Shown here in pieces: positions 1 through 7,764 of a DNA stretch of 64,000 nt (position 1 is its first letter; each line of letters starts with the position of its first letter). The stretch is from Bradyrhizobium sp. ISRA464 (GTDB lineage Bacteria; Pseudomonadota; Alphaproteobacteria; Rhizobiales; Xanthobacteraceae), in NCBI RefSeq assembly GCF_029910095.1, contig NZ_CP094526.1, positions 5,270,001 through 5,334,000 of the forward strand, written 5' to 3'. A program made the translations under genes and the position numbers. The notes below the pieces were generated by a model. That model ran no database searches, was not told the origin of the DNA, and saw nothing but the letters and a program-made list of their open reading frames with translations.

Positions 1-314
1 AGGCGATGGAGATCCTCAACAAGGACGACATCCCCTGCGGTCCGATCCTGTCGATGAAGGAGCTGGCGGAAGATCAGTCGCTGCGCGCGACCGGCACCGT
101 CGTCGAGGTCGATCATCCGACCCGCGGCAAGTACCTCTCGGTCGGCAACCCGATCAAGCTGTCGGACTCACCGAGCGACGTGAAGCGCTCGCCGCTGCTC
201 GGCGAGCACACCGACGAGATCCTGCGCGAGGTGCTCGGCTTCTCCGATCACCAGGTCGCCGAGATCCACGATTCCGGCGCGCTCGATCCGCCGCGGAAGC
301 AGGCGGCCGAGTAA
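1..314 (+). CDS. frc: Formyl-CoA:oxalate CoA-transferase, C-terminal part (5' end outside window)
   Basis: The reading frame is open from the window edge, so only the last 100 or so residues are seen. Known role of the family: class III CoA-transferase moving CoA from formyl-CoA to oxalate, feeding oxalyl-CoA decarboxylase in the cytoplasm. The segments [35 protein letters not shown] and [11 protein letters not shown] are typical of the C-terminal half of Frc. Two OxlT-like antiporters follow within 3 kb, which supports an oxalate role. Other class III (CaiB/BaiF) transferases share this fold, so the substrate assignment rests on these motifs plus context. The first ATG in view (position 6) is internal and is not the start. 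Confidence 0.85.
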   Translation, partial: AMEILNKDDIPCGPILSMKELAEDQSLRATGTVVEVDHPTRGKYLSVGNPIKLSDSPSDVKRSPLLGEHTDEILREVLGFSDHQVAEIHDSGALDPPRKQAAE

Positions 315-346
315 GCACGCTTCAGCTTCGTCGCAGCATTCACAAG

Positions 347-374
347 GGCCGCCGGGGCCTCCGGCGGCCTTTGT
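347..374 (+). terminator. Rho-independent terminator after frc
   Basis: A perfect 9-bp stem (347-355 with 361-369, GGCCGCCGG / CCGGCGGCC) has a 5-base loop and is followed by TTTGTT. It lies 33 bases after the frc stop codon. Confidence 0.85.
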
Positions 375-376
375 TG

Positions 377-573
377 CAGACCACGCCTTGGTTGCGCTTC
401 CTTCTGGCGTTGCCTGAATGCTAATGTCTCAGCGAAGCGGCGCTAGAATCTGCTGATACTCGCCGGGCGTGGGCTGACGCGTCCCGCCGAGACGAGCTGA
501 CGGCTCTGTCGCCGGAACGATGGTGAGCCCGCCTGTAGCGGGTTTTTTATTGCCCGACCGAGGGAGGCAGCAG
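377..573 (+). other. Untranslated leader or small RNA region ending in a terminator hairpin
   Basis: This stretch between the frc terminator and the MFS gene contains no convincing ORF. It ends with CCCGC-CTGTA-GCGGG followed by six T (528-548), just 26 bases before the MFS GTG start. Such a hairpin in front of a gene is compatible with transcription attenuation of the transporter or with a separate small RNA. Other short complementary segments (around 462-505) could form alternative stems. No known riboswitch consensus was recognised. Confidence 0.35.
527..548 (+). terminator. Terminator-like hairpin upstream of MFS gene
   Basis: CCCGC (528-532) pairs with GCGGG (538-542) around a 5-base loop and is followed by TTTTTT. 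An ATG at 520 overlaps this hairpin, which argues that translation of the MFS gene begins further downstream. Confidence 0.7.
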
Positions 574-1794
574 GTGAAGGACGAACCCAGCTCACCTCTC
601 CCACCGGCCCGAATCCCCGCGGGAGTATGGGCGCTGGGCTTCGTGTCGATGCTGATGGACATCTCGTCGGAGATGATCCACGCGCTGCTGCCGATCTATC
701 TCGTCACCGTGCTCGGCACCTCGATGGTGACGGTCGGCTTCATCGAAGGCATCGCGGAAGCGACCGCTTCGATCACAAAGATATTCTCGGGCGCGCTATC
801 CGACTGGCTCGGCAAGCGCAAGCTGCTCGCGGCGATCGGCTACGGAATTGCCGCCTTCACCAAGCCGGTGTTTCCGCTGGCGCCGACTGTCGGCTGGCTG
901 ATTGCCGCCCGCTTCATCGATCGCGTCGGCAAGGGCATACGCGGCGCGCCACGCGACGCGCTCGTCGCCGATATCGCGCCGCCCGAACTGCGCGGCGCGA
1001 GCTTCGGGCTTCGGCAATCGCTCGACACCGTCGGCGCCTTCGTCGGTCCCCTGCTCGCCATCGCCCTGATGCGGACCAGCGCCGATAATTTCCGCGCGGT
1101 GTTCTGGCTTGCCGTCATTCCGGCCTTCCTCTCACTCGCCCTGATCGTCCTCGCCGTCGAAGAGCCGCGGCGTCACTCCAACGGAAGCCGAGCGAAAAAC
1201 CCGCTGAGCCTCGCCGCGGTGAAGCATCTCGGGAAACCCTACTGGCGCGTGGTCGGGATCGGCGTCGTATTCACGCTCGCCCGCTTCAGCGAGGCGTTCC
1301 TGATCCTGCGCGCACAAAATGTCGGACTTGACGCGATGTGGGTCCCCGCGGTGCTGGTGCTAATGAACATCGTCTATGCGCTATCGGCCTATCCAGCCGG
1401 TGTGCCGTCCGACCGGATCAATCGCACCGGCCTGCTCGCAATCGGGCTCGTATGCCTCGCTGCCGCCGATCTCACGCTGGCCACCCTCGCGAATCTGGGC
1501 GGGCTGGCGCTCGGCGTAGCCCTTTGGGGCCTGCACATGGGGCTGACACAAGGCCTGTTCGCAACGCTTATCGCTGATACCTCGCCCGCCTCGCTGCGTG
1601 GCACCGCCTACGGGTATTTCAACCTGTTGAGCGGCGTCGCAATGCTTTGCTCGAGCGTCATCGCAGGCGCGCTGTGGGACGCGCTTGGGCCCGCAGCCAC
1701 ATTCCTTAGCGGTCTTGCCTTTGCCCTGTTGTCGCTCGCCGGACTGCTTGCCATCGATACGACCGTCAAGCGTGCGAACGATCAAGAACTTTGA
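574..1794 (+). CDS. MFS transporter
   Basis: A 406-residue major facilitator superfamily protein with about 12 hydrophobic segments, acting in the inner membrane. The loop between helices 2 and 3 reads GALSDWLGKRK, close to the MFS signature G-x-x-x-D-x-x-G-(R/K)-(R/K). DRVGKGIRGAPRDAL is typical of a drug/metal-efflux-like MFS branch; the substrate is unknown. I chose the GTG at 574 because AGGGAGG (561-567) sits 6 bases before it, whereas the in-frame ATG at 520 lies inside a terminator hairpin. The gene lies between frc and the oxalate antiporters but lacks the palindrome shared by its downstream neighbours. Confidence 0.85.
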   Translation: MKDEPSSPLPPARIPAGVWALGFVSMLMDISSEMIHALLPIYLVTVLGTSMVTVGFIEGIAEATASITKIFSGALSDWLGKRKLLAAIGYGIAAFTKPVFPLAPTVGWLIAARFIDRVGKGIRGAPRDALVADIAPPELRGASFGLRQSLDTVGAFVGPLLAIALMRTSADNFRAVFWLAVIPAFLSLALIVLAVEEPRRHSNGSRAKNPLSLAAVKHLGKPYWRVVGIGVVFTLARFSEAFLILRAQNVGLDAMWVPAVLVLMNIVYALSAYPAGVPSDRINRTGLLAIGLVCLAAADLTLATLANLGGLALGVALWGLHMGLTQGLFATLIADTSPASLRGTAYGYFNLLSGVAMLCSSVIAGALWDALGPAATFLSGLAFALLSLAGLLAIDTTVKRANDQEL

Positions 1795-1845
1795 GGAGAT
1801 GTCACGCAAACTGCGCAATCAGCAGCAGCCTCACCTCGCCGACAA

Positions 1846-2064
1846 GTGCGGCAAGAATTCATTCGGCTCGAGGTGACGATCACCGAGGGCACCAGCACGC
1901 GGGACGAGAAGTCGGTCTACCAGAACAAGGCCTTCGCGCTGCTGTCGAAGCTGATCGGCAATCTGCATCCGCATGCGAACGTCCATATCATCGACTGCGG
2001 GGCGGTCTCCTACGGCTATGGCGGGTTCACCCAGGAATACCGCCACAACCATGAGACGGCGTGA
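1846..2064 (+). CDS. Tautomerase-like small protein (possibly degraded)
   Basis: A GTG-started 72-residue ORF reads RLEVTITEGTSTRDEKSVY near its N terminus and SYGYGG near its C terminus. Both resemble 4-oxalocrotonate tautomerase-family subunits (beta strand, EGT turn, late GxGG). The family's catalytic N-terminal proline (MP...) is absent and no Shine-Dalgarno sequence precedes the GTG. The frame is the same as that of the preceding MFS gene, separated by one stop codon and 17 sense codons. It could be a pseudogene or a noncanonical member; the call rests on similarity I recognise by eye only. Confidence 0.45.
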   Translation: MRQEFIRLEVTITEGTSTRDEKSVYQNKAFALLSKLIGNLHPHANVHIIDCGAVSYGYGGFTQEYRHNHETA

Positions 2065-2230
2065 CGCACGCCTTGCGTGTGCTCGGAAACGGCCCGGCGT
2101 CCTCCCCGCGGACCTACCCAGGGATCGCGGCCGAGTTCCCGCGGCCCTGGGCGATCTGGGATCCCAATCAGGTGATTTTTGTTGCGATGCACAATCGCGA
2201 ATGCTGCTATGCAAACAAGCCCGTTGTGAC

Positions 2231-2247
2231 TGGCATCTGGTATACCT
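2231..2247. promoter_or_regulatory. Putative operator, copy A
   Basis: TGGCAT-CTGGT-ATACCT, an imperfect inverted repeat with a 5-base centre, 59 bp before the ATG of the 45-residue small protein. It matches three further copies in front of neighbouring genes. Confidence 0.55.
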
Positions 2248-2306
2248 AAATTGACCCCAGATGATGAGCCGGCACCTCGCCGGCCTCAAGCCGAAAGGGG
2301 ACACCA

Positions 2307-2444
2307 ATGTCCAAGACCACTGCTATTGCGCTCGCGCCGTCCGCCACCCTGCTCGGCCGCCTGTTGGCCACGATCGACCGCCTCCTGATGAAGAGCGCGG
2401 AGATCTCCAACCGCAACGGCGACCTGCCGCGTTTCGGCCTCTGA
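2307..2444 (+). CDS. 45-residue small protein of the oxalate module
   Basis: An unrecognised small protein starting MSKTTAIALAPSATLLGR and ending NRNGDLPRFGL. It has an amphipathic central stretch (LLGRLLATIDRLLMKSAEI) and no signal peptide or clear transmembrane helix. Support for its being real: a good ribosome binding site (AAGGGG about 6 bases before the ATG), a dedicated terminator 74 bases after the stop, and its own copy of the operator palindrome upstream. It thus looks like an independent transcription unit co-regulated with the oxalate antiporters. Function unknown. Confidence 0.65.
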   Translation: MSKTTAIALAPSATLLGRLLATIDRLLMKSAEISNRNGDLPRFGL

Positions 2445-2517
2445 GCCGCAGGACTCTTGCACGCGTGAGCGAACGGCTCTCGCCGCGAGATTGATCCGAC
2501 ATCGACGTTTTCGTGCA

Positions 2518-2547
2518 ATGGCCCCGATCTCCGGGGCCATTTTTTTG
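2518..2547 (+). terminator. Rho-independent terminator after small protein gene
   Basis: Perfect 9-bp stem ATGGCCCCG (2518-2526) / CGGGGCCAT (2532-2540), 5-base loop, followed by a run of T to 2547. Confidence 0.9.
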
Positions 2548-2625
2548 CGCTGGGCCAGCCATCCACTGCGACCACGGGCAACGCTGCGGCATAAGCGCAC
2601 GCTGACGCTGCGGCCGCTTGAACCT

Positions 2626-2642
2626 TGGCATATCGAATACCA
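2626..2642. promoter_or_regulatory. Putative operator, copy B
   Basis: TGGCAT-ATCGA-ATACCA, extended on both sides to CTTGGCAT / ATACCAAG (7 of 8 positions complementary). It ends 54 bp before the first antiporter ATG and is the best-formed of the four copies. Confidence 0.65.
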
Positions 2643-2696
2643 AGATGGCCGCCGCGCGCCAAAAGCACAATCACGATAAGCGCGTTGGGAGGATCA

Positions 2697-3986
2697 ATGT
2701 CGGATATGGCTCAGGCAACTGCGGCCCCTACGGCCGCGCGCGTCAGCGACACCTATCGGTGGACGCAACTTGCGATCGGCGTCGCCGCAATGGTGATGAT
2801 CGCAAATTATCAGTACGGGTGGACGTTCTTCGTCCCCGATATCCAAAAGAAGTTCGGATGGGATCGCGCCTCGATCCAGTGGGCCTTCACCCTCTTCGTG
2901 CTGTTCGAGACCTGGCTGGTGCCGGTTGAAGGCTGGTTCGTCGACAAATACGGCCCGCGTGTCGTCGTGCTCGTCGGCGGCGTGCTGTGCGCCATCGGTT
3001 GGGTGATCAACGCGCAGGCGACCACGCTGAACGGCTACTATCTCGGCATGATCATCGCCGGTATCGGCGCCGGCGGCGTCTACGGCACCTGCGTCGGCAA
3101 CGCGCTGAAATGGTTTCCCGACAAGCGCGGCCTCGCCGCCGGCATCACCGCAGCAGGCTTCGGCGCAGGCTCGGCGCTGACGGTCGCGCCGATCCAGGCC
3201 ATGATCAAGGACTCCGGCTTCCAGACCACCTTCCTCTATTTCGGTCTCGGCCAGGGCATCGTCATCGTGCTGCTCGCCTTCTTTCTGCTCGCGCCGAAGG
3301 CCGGGCAGGTGCCGCAGGTGGCGCAGAACGCCAACCTGGTCCAGACCCGGCGCAACTACCAGCCGACCGAAGTGCTGCGGCAGCCGATCTTCTGGCTGAT
3401 GTACTTCATGTTCGTGATCGTCGGCGCCGGCGGCCTGATGGTGACGGCGAACCTGAAGCCGATCGCGGTGGACTGGAAGGTCGACAACATTCCGGTGACC
3501 CTGGTCGGCATGACCATGACGGCGGTGACCTTCGCCGCAACCATCGACCGCATCCTCAATGGCCTGACGCGACCGTTCTTCGGCTGGATCTCCGACATGA
3601 TCGGCCGCGAGAACACGATGTTCATCGCCTTCGGCATGGAAGGCCTCGGCATCTGGGCGCTCCACATGCTCGGCCACGATCCGGTGTGGTTCGTGATTCT
3701 GTCCGGCTTCGTATTCTTCGCCTGGGGCGAGATCTATTCGCTGTTTCCCTCGACCTGCACCGACACGTTCGGCGCCAAGTTCGCGACCACCAATGCGGGC
3801 CTGCTCTACACCGCGAAGGGCACCGCCGCGCTGCTGGTGCCGATCGCCAACTACATGCAGCAGTCGTCGGGCCATTGGGACAACGTCTTCATCATCGCCG
3901 CCGGCGCCAACATTCTCGCGTCCTTGCTCGCGATCGCGGTGCTCAAGCCCTGGCGCAAGATCGTGGTGGCGAAGTCGACGGCGTAA
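2697..3986 (+). CDS. Oxalate/formate antiporter family (OxlT-like) MFS transporter 1
   Basis: A 429-residue, 12-helix inner-membrane protein of the oxalate:formate antiporter family. In OxlT the substrate carboxylates are held by one arginine and one lysine in the membrane. The equivalents here appear to be Arg292 (NGLTRPFFGW) and Lys374 (LLYTAKGTAA). Other family hallmarks are VDKYGPR, NALKWFPDKRGLAAG and the EIYSLFPST segment. The ATG at 2697 was chosen because GGGAGG ends 4 bases before it; an earlier in-frame ATG (2625) overlaps the operator. It probably imports oxalate in exchange for formate, matching frc upstream. A monocarboxylate substrate cannot be excluded. Confidence 0.85.
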   Translation: MSDMAQATAAPTAARVSDTYRWTQLAIGVAAMVMIANYQYGWTFFVPDIQKKFGWDRASIQWAFTLFVLFETWLVPVEGWFVDKYGPRVVVLVGGVLCAIGWVINAQATTLNGYYLGMIIAGIGAGGVYGTCVGNALKWFPDKRGLAAGITAAGFGAGSALTVAPIQAMIKDSGFQTTFLYFGLGQGIVIVLLAFFLLAPKAGQVPQVAQNANLVQTRRNYQPTEVLRQPIFWLMYFMFVIVGAGGLMVTANLKPIAVDWKVDNIPVTLVGMTMTAVTFAATIDRILNGLTRPFFGWISDMIGRENTMFIAFGMEGLGIWALHMLGHDPVWFVILSGFVFFAWGEIYSLFPSTCTDTFGAKFATTNAGLLYTAKGTAALLVPIANYMQQSSGHWDNVFIIAAGANILASLLAIAVLKPWRKIVVAKSTA

Positions 3987-4010
3987 GCGTCAAGCGCATC
4001 TCCAACCGTC

Positions 4011-4039
4011 GAAACGCCCGGCAGGACGCCGGGCGTTTC
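4011..4039 (+). terminator. Terminator hairpin after antiporter 1
   Basis: Perfect 12-bp stem GAAACGCCCGGC (4011-4022) / GCCGGGCGTTTC (4028-4039) with loop AGGAC. The following T-tract is weak. It separates the two antiporter genes into different transcription units. Confidence 0.7.
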
Positions 4040-4126
4040 CGTTTGCGGAGGTCGGGGGTACGGACGCCGGTGGGCGCCTTGCATGCCAATTTTGCTGCGG
4101 CGCAACCTAAGGATAAGCTTGCTTTC

Positions 4127-4143
4127 TGGGATATAGTATACCA
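4127..4143. promoter_or_regulatory. Putative operator, copy C
   Basis: TGGGAT-ATAGT-ATACCA, 83 bp before the ATG of the second antiporter. Same arms and same 5-base centre as the other copies, with one base changed in the left arm. Confidence 0.6.
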
Positions 4144-4226
4144 ACATCGGTCGATGGCTTGTGACAATAAGCCACAAGAATTGCGACACTCGGTCACAAG
4201 AACTAGAGCGCGTTCGGGAGGACTTG

Positions 4227-5543
4227 ATGGTTTCCAGCAATACAGCTGTCACGCAAGCACAACCTTCGTCCAGCGGCTTCCGCTGGCTGCAACTTATCAT
4301 GGGCATCGTCTGCATGGCGATGATCGCGAACCTCCAGTACGGCTGGACGCTGTTCGTCGATCCGATTGACGGCGCGCATCACTGGGGCCGCGCGGCGATC
4401 CAGCTCGCCTTCACCATCTTCGTGGTGACCGAGACATGGCTGGTGCCGATCGAAGCCTGGTTCGTCGACAAATACGGCCCGCGTCTCGTCATCATGTTCG
4501 GCGGCATCATGATCGCGTCGGCCTGGGTGCTGAACTCCTACGCCGATTCACTCACCCTGCTCTACATCGCCGCCGTGTTCGGCGGCATCGGCGCGGGTTC
4601 GGTCTACGGCACCTGCGTCGGCAATGCGCTGAAATGGTTTCCGGATCGCCGCGGCCTCGCCGCGGGTGCGACGGCAGCCGGCTTCGGCGCAGGCGCCGCG
4701 CTCACCGTGGTGCCGATCGCTAAGATGATCGCCGCGAGCGGCTACCAGTCCGCATTCTTCGATTTCGGCATTGGGCAAGGCCTGGTCGTCTTCGTGCTTG
4801 CCTTCTTCATCCGCCCGCCTGCAGTGGCGATCCCGCCGAAGAAGAAGCAGCTCAACCTGCCGCAGACCAAGATCGACTTCACGCCGCCGCAGGTGCTGCG
4901 CAGCCCGATCTTCTGGATCATGTATCTGGTGTTCGTGATGGTCGCGGCCGGCGGCCTGATGGCGGCGGCGCAGATCGCGCCGATCGCGCACGACTACAAG
5001 ATCGCCACCACGCCGGTCACCCTCGCCGGCTTCCAGATGGCGGCGCTGACCTTCGCGATCTCGCTCGACCGCATCTTCGACGGCTTCGGACGTCCGTTCT
5101 TCGGCTGGGTCTCCGACAATATCGGCCGCGAGCACACGATGTTCATTGCCTTCGGCACCGGCGCGCTGATGCTGCTGACGCTCTCGACCTGGGGCCATCA
5201 TCCGCTGGTGTTCGTGCTGGCGACCGCGGTTTATTTCGGCGTGTTCGGCGAGATCTACTCGCTGTTTCCGGCAACCTGCGGCGACACCTTCGGCGCGAAG
5301 TTCGCCACCACCAACAACGGCATGCTCTACACGGCGAAGGGCACGGCGTCGCTGCTGGTGCCGGCTGCCAGCATCGTCGCCACCAACTATGGCTGGCATG
5401 CGGTGTTCGTGATCGCGGTCGCGCTGAATGCCACCGCCGCGCTGATGGCCGTGTTCGTGATCAAGCCGCTACGGCGCGCCTTCATTCTTGGCAACGAGGC
5501 CGCCGCCGAGGCCGCGACGGCGGCCACCGCCAAGACGGCCTGA
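4227..5543 (+). CDS. Oxalate/formate antiporter family (OxlT-like) MFS transporter 2
   Basis: A 438-residue paralog of the preceding antiporter, clearly similar along its whole length (LQYGWTLF, FVDKYGPR, NALKWFPDRRGLAAG, GRPFFGW, YTAKGTAS). The predicted substrate-binding pair is conserved as Arg289 and Lys371. The start at 4227 has GGGAGG 5 bases upstream. Each paralog has its own operator copy and terminator, so they are separately transcribed members of one apparent regulon. The C-terminal tail is rich in Ala/Thr and differs from the first copy. Two copies may differ in affinity or direction (uptake versus formate export); this is inference. Confidence 0.85.
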   Translation: MVSSNTAVTQAQPSSSGFRWLQLIMGIVCMAMIANLQYGWTLFVDPIDGAHHWGRAAIQLAFTIFVVTETWLVPIEAWFVDKYGPRLVIMFGGIMIASAWVLNSYADSLTLLYIAAVFGGIGAGSVYGTCVGNALKWFPDRRGLAAGATAAGFGAGAALTVVPIAKMIAASGYQSAFFDFGIGQGLVVFVLAFFIRPPAVAIPPKKKQLNLPQTKIDFTPPQVLRSPIFWIMYLVFVMVAAGGLMAAAQIAPIAHDYKIATTPVTLAGFQMAALTFAISLDRIFDGFGRPFFGWVSDNIGREHTMFIAFGTGALMLLTLSTWGHHPLVFVLATAVYFGVFGEIYSLFPATCGDTFGAKFATTNNGMLYTAKGTASLLVPAASIVATNYGWHAVFVIAVALNATAALMAVFVIKPLRRAFILGNEAAAEAATAATAKTA

Positions 5544-5565
5544 TCCGGCATCGCAGGCTGAGTCA

Positions 5566-5598
5566 AAAGAGGCGCACTTCGGTGCGCCTCTTTCTTTT
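5566..5598 (+). terminator. Rho-independent terminator after antiporter 2
   Basis: A 12-bp stem AAAGAGGCGCAC / GTGCGCCTCTTT closes on a TTCG tetraloop (5578-5581) and is followed by CTTTT. Confidence 0.9.
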
Positions 5599-5754
5599 GA
5601 CCCCACGATCTCAGGCATACCAAATGCAAGAGCCTCGATTTGACGAGATTTCTCGCTTCAACAATCTGCGACGACAATCGGCGAAAACGTCAGATAACCT
5701 GCCTATTTCAGGCATATTTTCGTCGTTGAACAGCACCATCGCCTTGTTGACAAT

Positions 5755-5771
5755 TGGCATTATGTATACCA
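5755..5771. promoter_or_regulatory. Putative operator, copy D
   Basis: TGGCAT-TATGT-ATACCA, 34 bp before the CBS-protein ATG. It lies directly after a TTGACA hexamer (5747-5752), so a bound regulator would overlap the promoter region. Confidence 0.6.
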
Positions 5772-5805
5772 GACTTGCGCTGTTGATGACCCCAAGGAGG
5801 TTGCC

Positions 5806-6240
5806 ATGCAAGTCGGAGATATCCTGCGCAAGAAGACCGCCCGCGTTGCAACGGTTCGCATGAACGAGACCGTGGCGATCGCCGCACAACTGATGCGCAC
5901 CAGCAATATCAGCGCGCTCGTGGTGAAGGATGTCGTCCGCACCGAGGGCAACACCGCCGTCGGCATGTTCACCGAGCGCGACGTGGTGCGCGCGATCGCC
6001 ACGCACGGCGCAGCCGGCGCCGGCATGCGGGTGTCGCAATTCGTTGCCGTGCAGCAGCTCGTGTCCTGCAGCTCGACGGATACGCTCGATCACGTCCGCC
6101 ATCTGATGAACAAGCACCATATCCGCCACGTGCCTGTGATCGACAATTACAGCCTGATCGGCGTCGTCAGCATGCGCGACATCTCGGCCGCGTTCGACGA
6201 GCACGCGACGACTTCGGTGCGGCAGGCCGTGCCGGCCTGA
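5806..6240 (+). CDS. Two-CBS-domain protein
   Basis: A 144-residue cytoplasmic protein made of a tandem CBS pair (Bateman module), roughly residues 1-65 and 75-135. TERDVVRAIA and SMRDISAAF are the typical ends of the two CBS motifs. Such modules usually bind adenine nucleotides and act as energy or ligand sensors on partner proteins. The start is preceded by AAGGAGG (5794-5800). A copy of the palindrome found before the oxalate antiporters lies just upstream, suggesting co-regulation. The partner is unknown. Confidence 0.85.
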   Translation: MQVGDILRKKTARVATVRMNETVAIAAQLMRTSNISALVVKDVVRTEGNTAVGMFTERDVVRAIATHGAAGAGMRVSQFVAVQQLVSCSSTDTLDHVRHLMNKHHIRHVPVIDNYSLIGVVSMRDISAAFDEHATTSVRQAVPA

Positions 6241-6428
6241 GATCATCGCAAGCGTGTTGCGCCGTATGCGACGTGATTGATCGTTGGCGCTTGCGCAGAT
6301 GCATCGAACCGTCAGCGCGTCCCTCGTTTGAGCTCGTGCGCGAGCCTCCCAATTCCGCATGGGCCCGCCGCCCCTGTCCGGTAGACATTTGCCTGATAGG
6401 ACTGCATCCTGCCGCTCGACATCCATAA

Positions 6429-7478
<1,050 letters not shown>

Positions 7479-7532
7479 GCGGGTTGCAATTGCGATGAAA
7501 TGAGATCGAACTGCGGCCGCATCATCGGTTCA

Positions 7533-7712
7533 CCTCTCCCCTTGTGGGAGAGGCATAGGCTGCCGTTGGCGGCCGTCTCCAAGGACGCCGAAGCGAAGCT
7601 TCGGCTATGTCGCATCGTTAGATGCGATACGGGTGAGGGGTTCCGCTCTCCCGTGGGACCCGCGGCCCCTCACCCGGCGCTACGCGCCGACCTCTCCCCG
7701 GTGGGGAGAGGT
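7533..7712. repeat. Compound palindromic intergenic repeat
   Basis: Three nested or adjacent inverted repeats occur here: CCTCTCCC/GGGAGAGG (7533-7553), GGGTGAGGGG/CCCCTCACCC (7631-7640 with 7666-7675) and CCTCTCCCC/GGGGAGAGG (7691-7711). This architecture resembles dispersed palindromic repeats known from Bradyrhizobium intergenic regions. It occupies most of the 286-base gap between the nitronate monooxygenase and quinone oxidoreductase genes. Confidence 0.75.
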
Positions 7713-7764
7713 GACAGCAAGGCCGCCCTGAACCAGCGGTCGAGCCGATAGAAAGAGAAGAGCC

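Noticed and set aside
2694..3875. Minus-strand frame opposite antiporter 1
   Set aside because: Antisense shadow; the protein would be extremely His/Asp/Gly-rich.
2231..5771. The TGGCAT-type motif read as sigma-54 promoters
   Set aside because: The -24 half (TGGC) fits, but the required GC of the -12 element at the correct spacing is absent in all four copies. The arms are instead complementary to each other, which fits an operator better.
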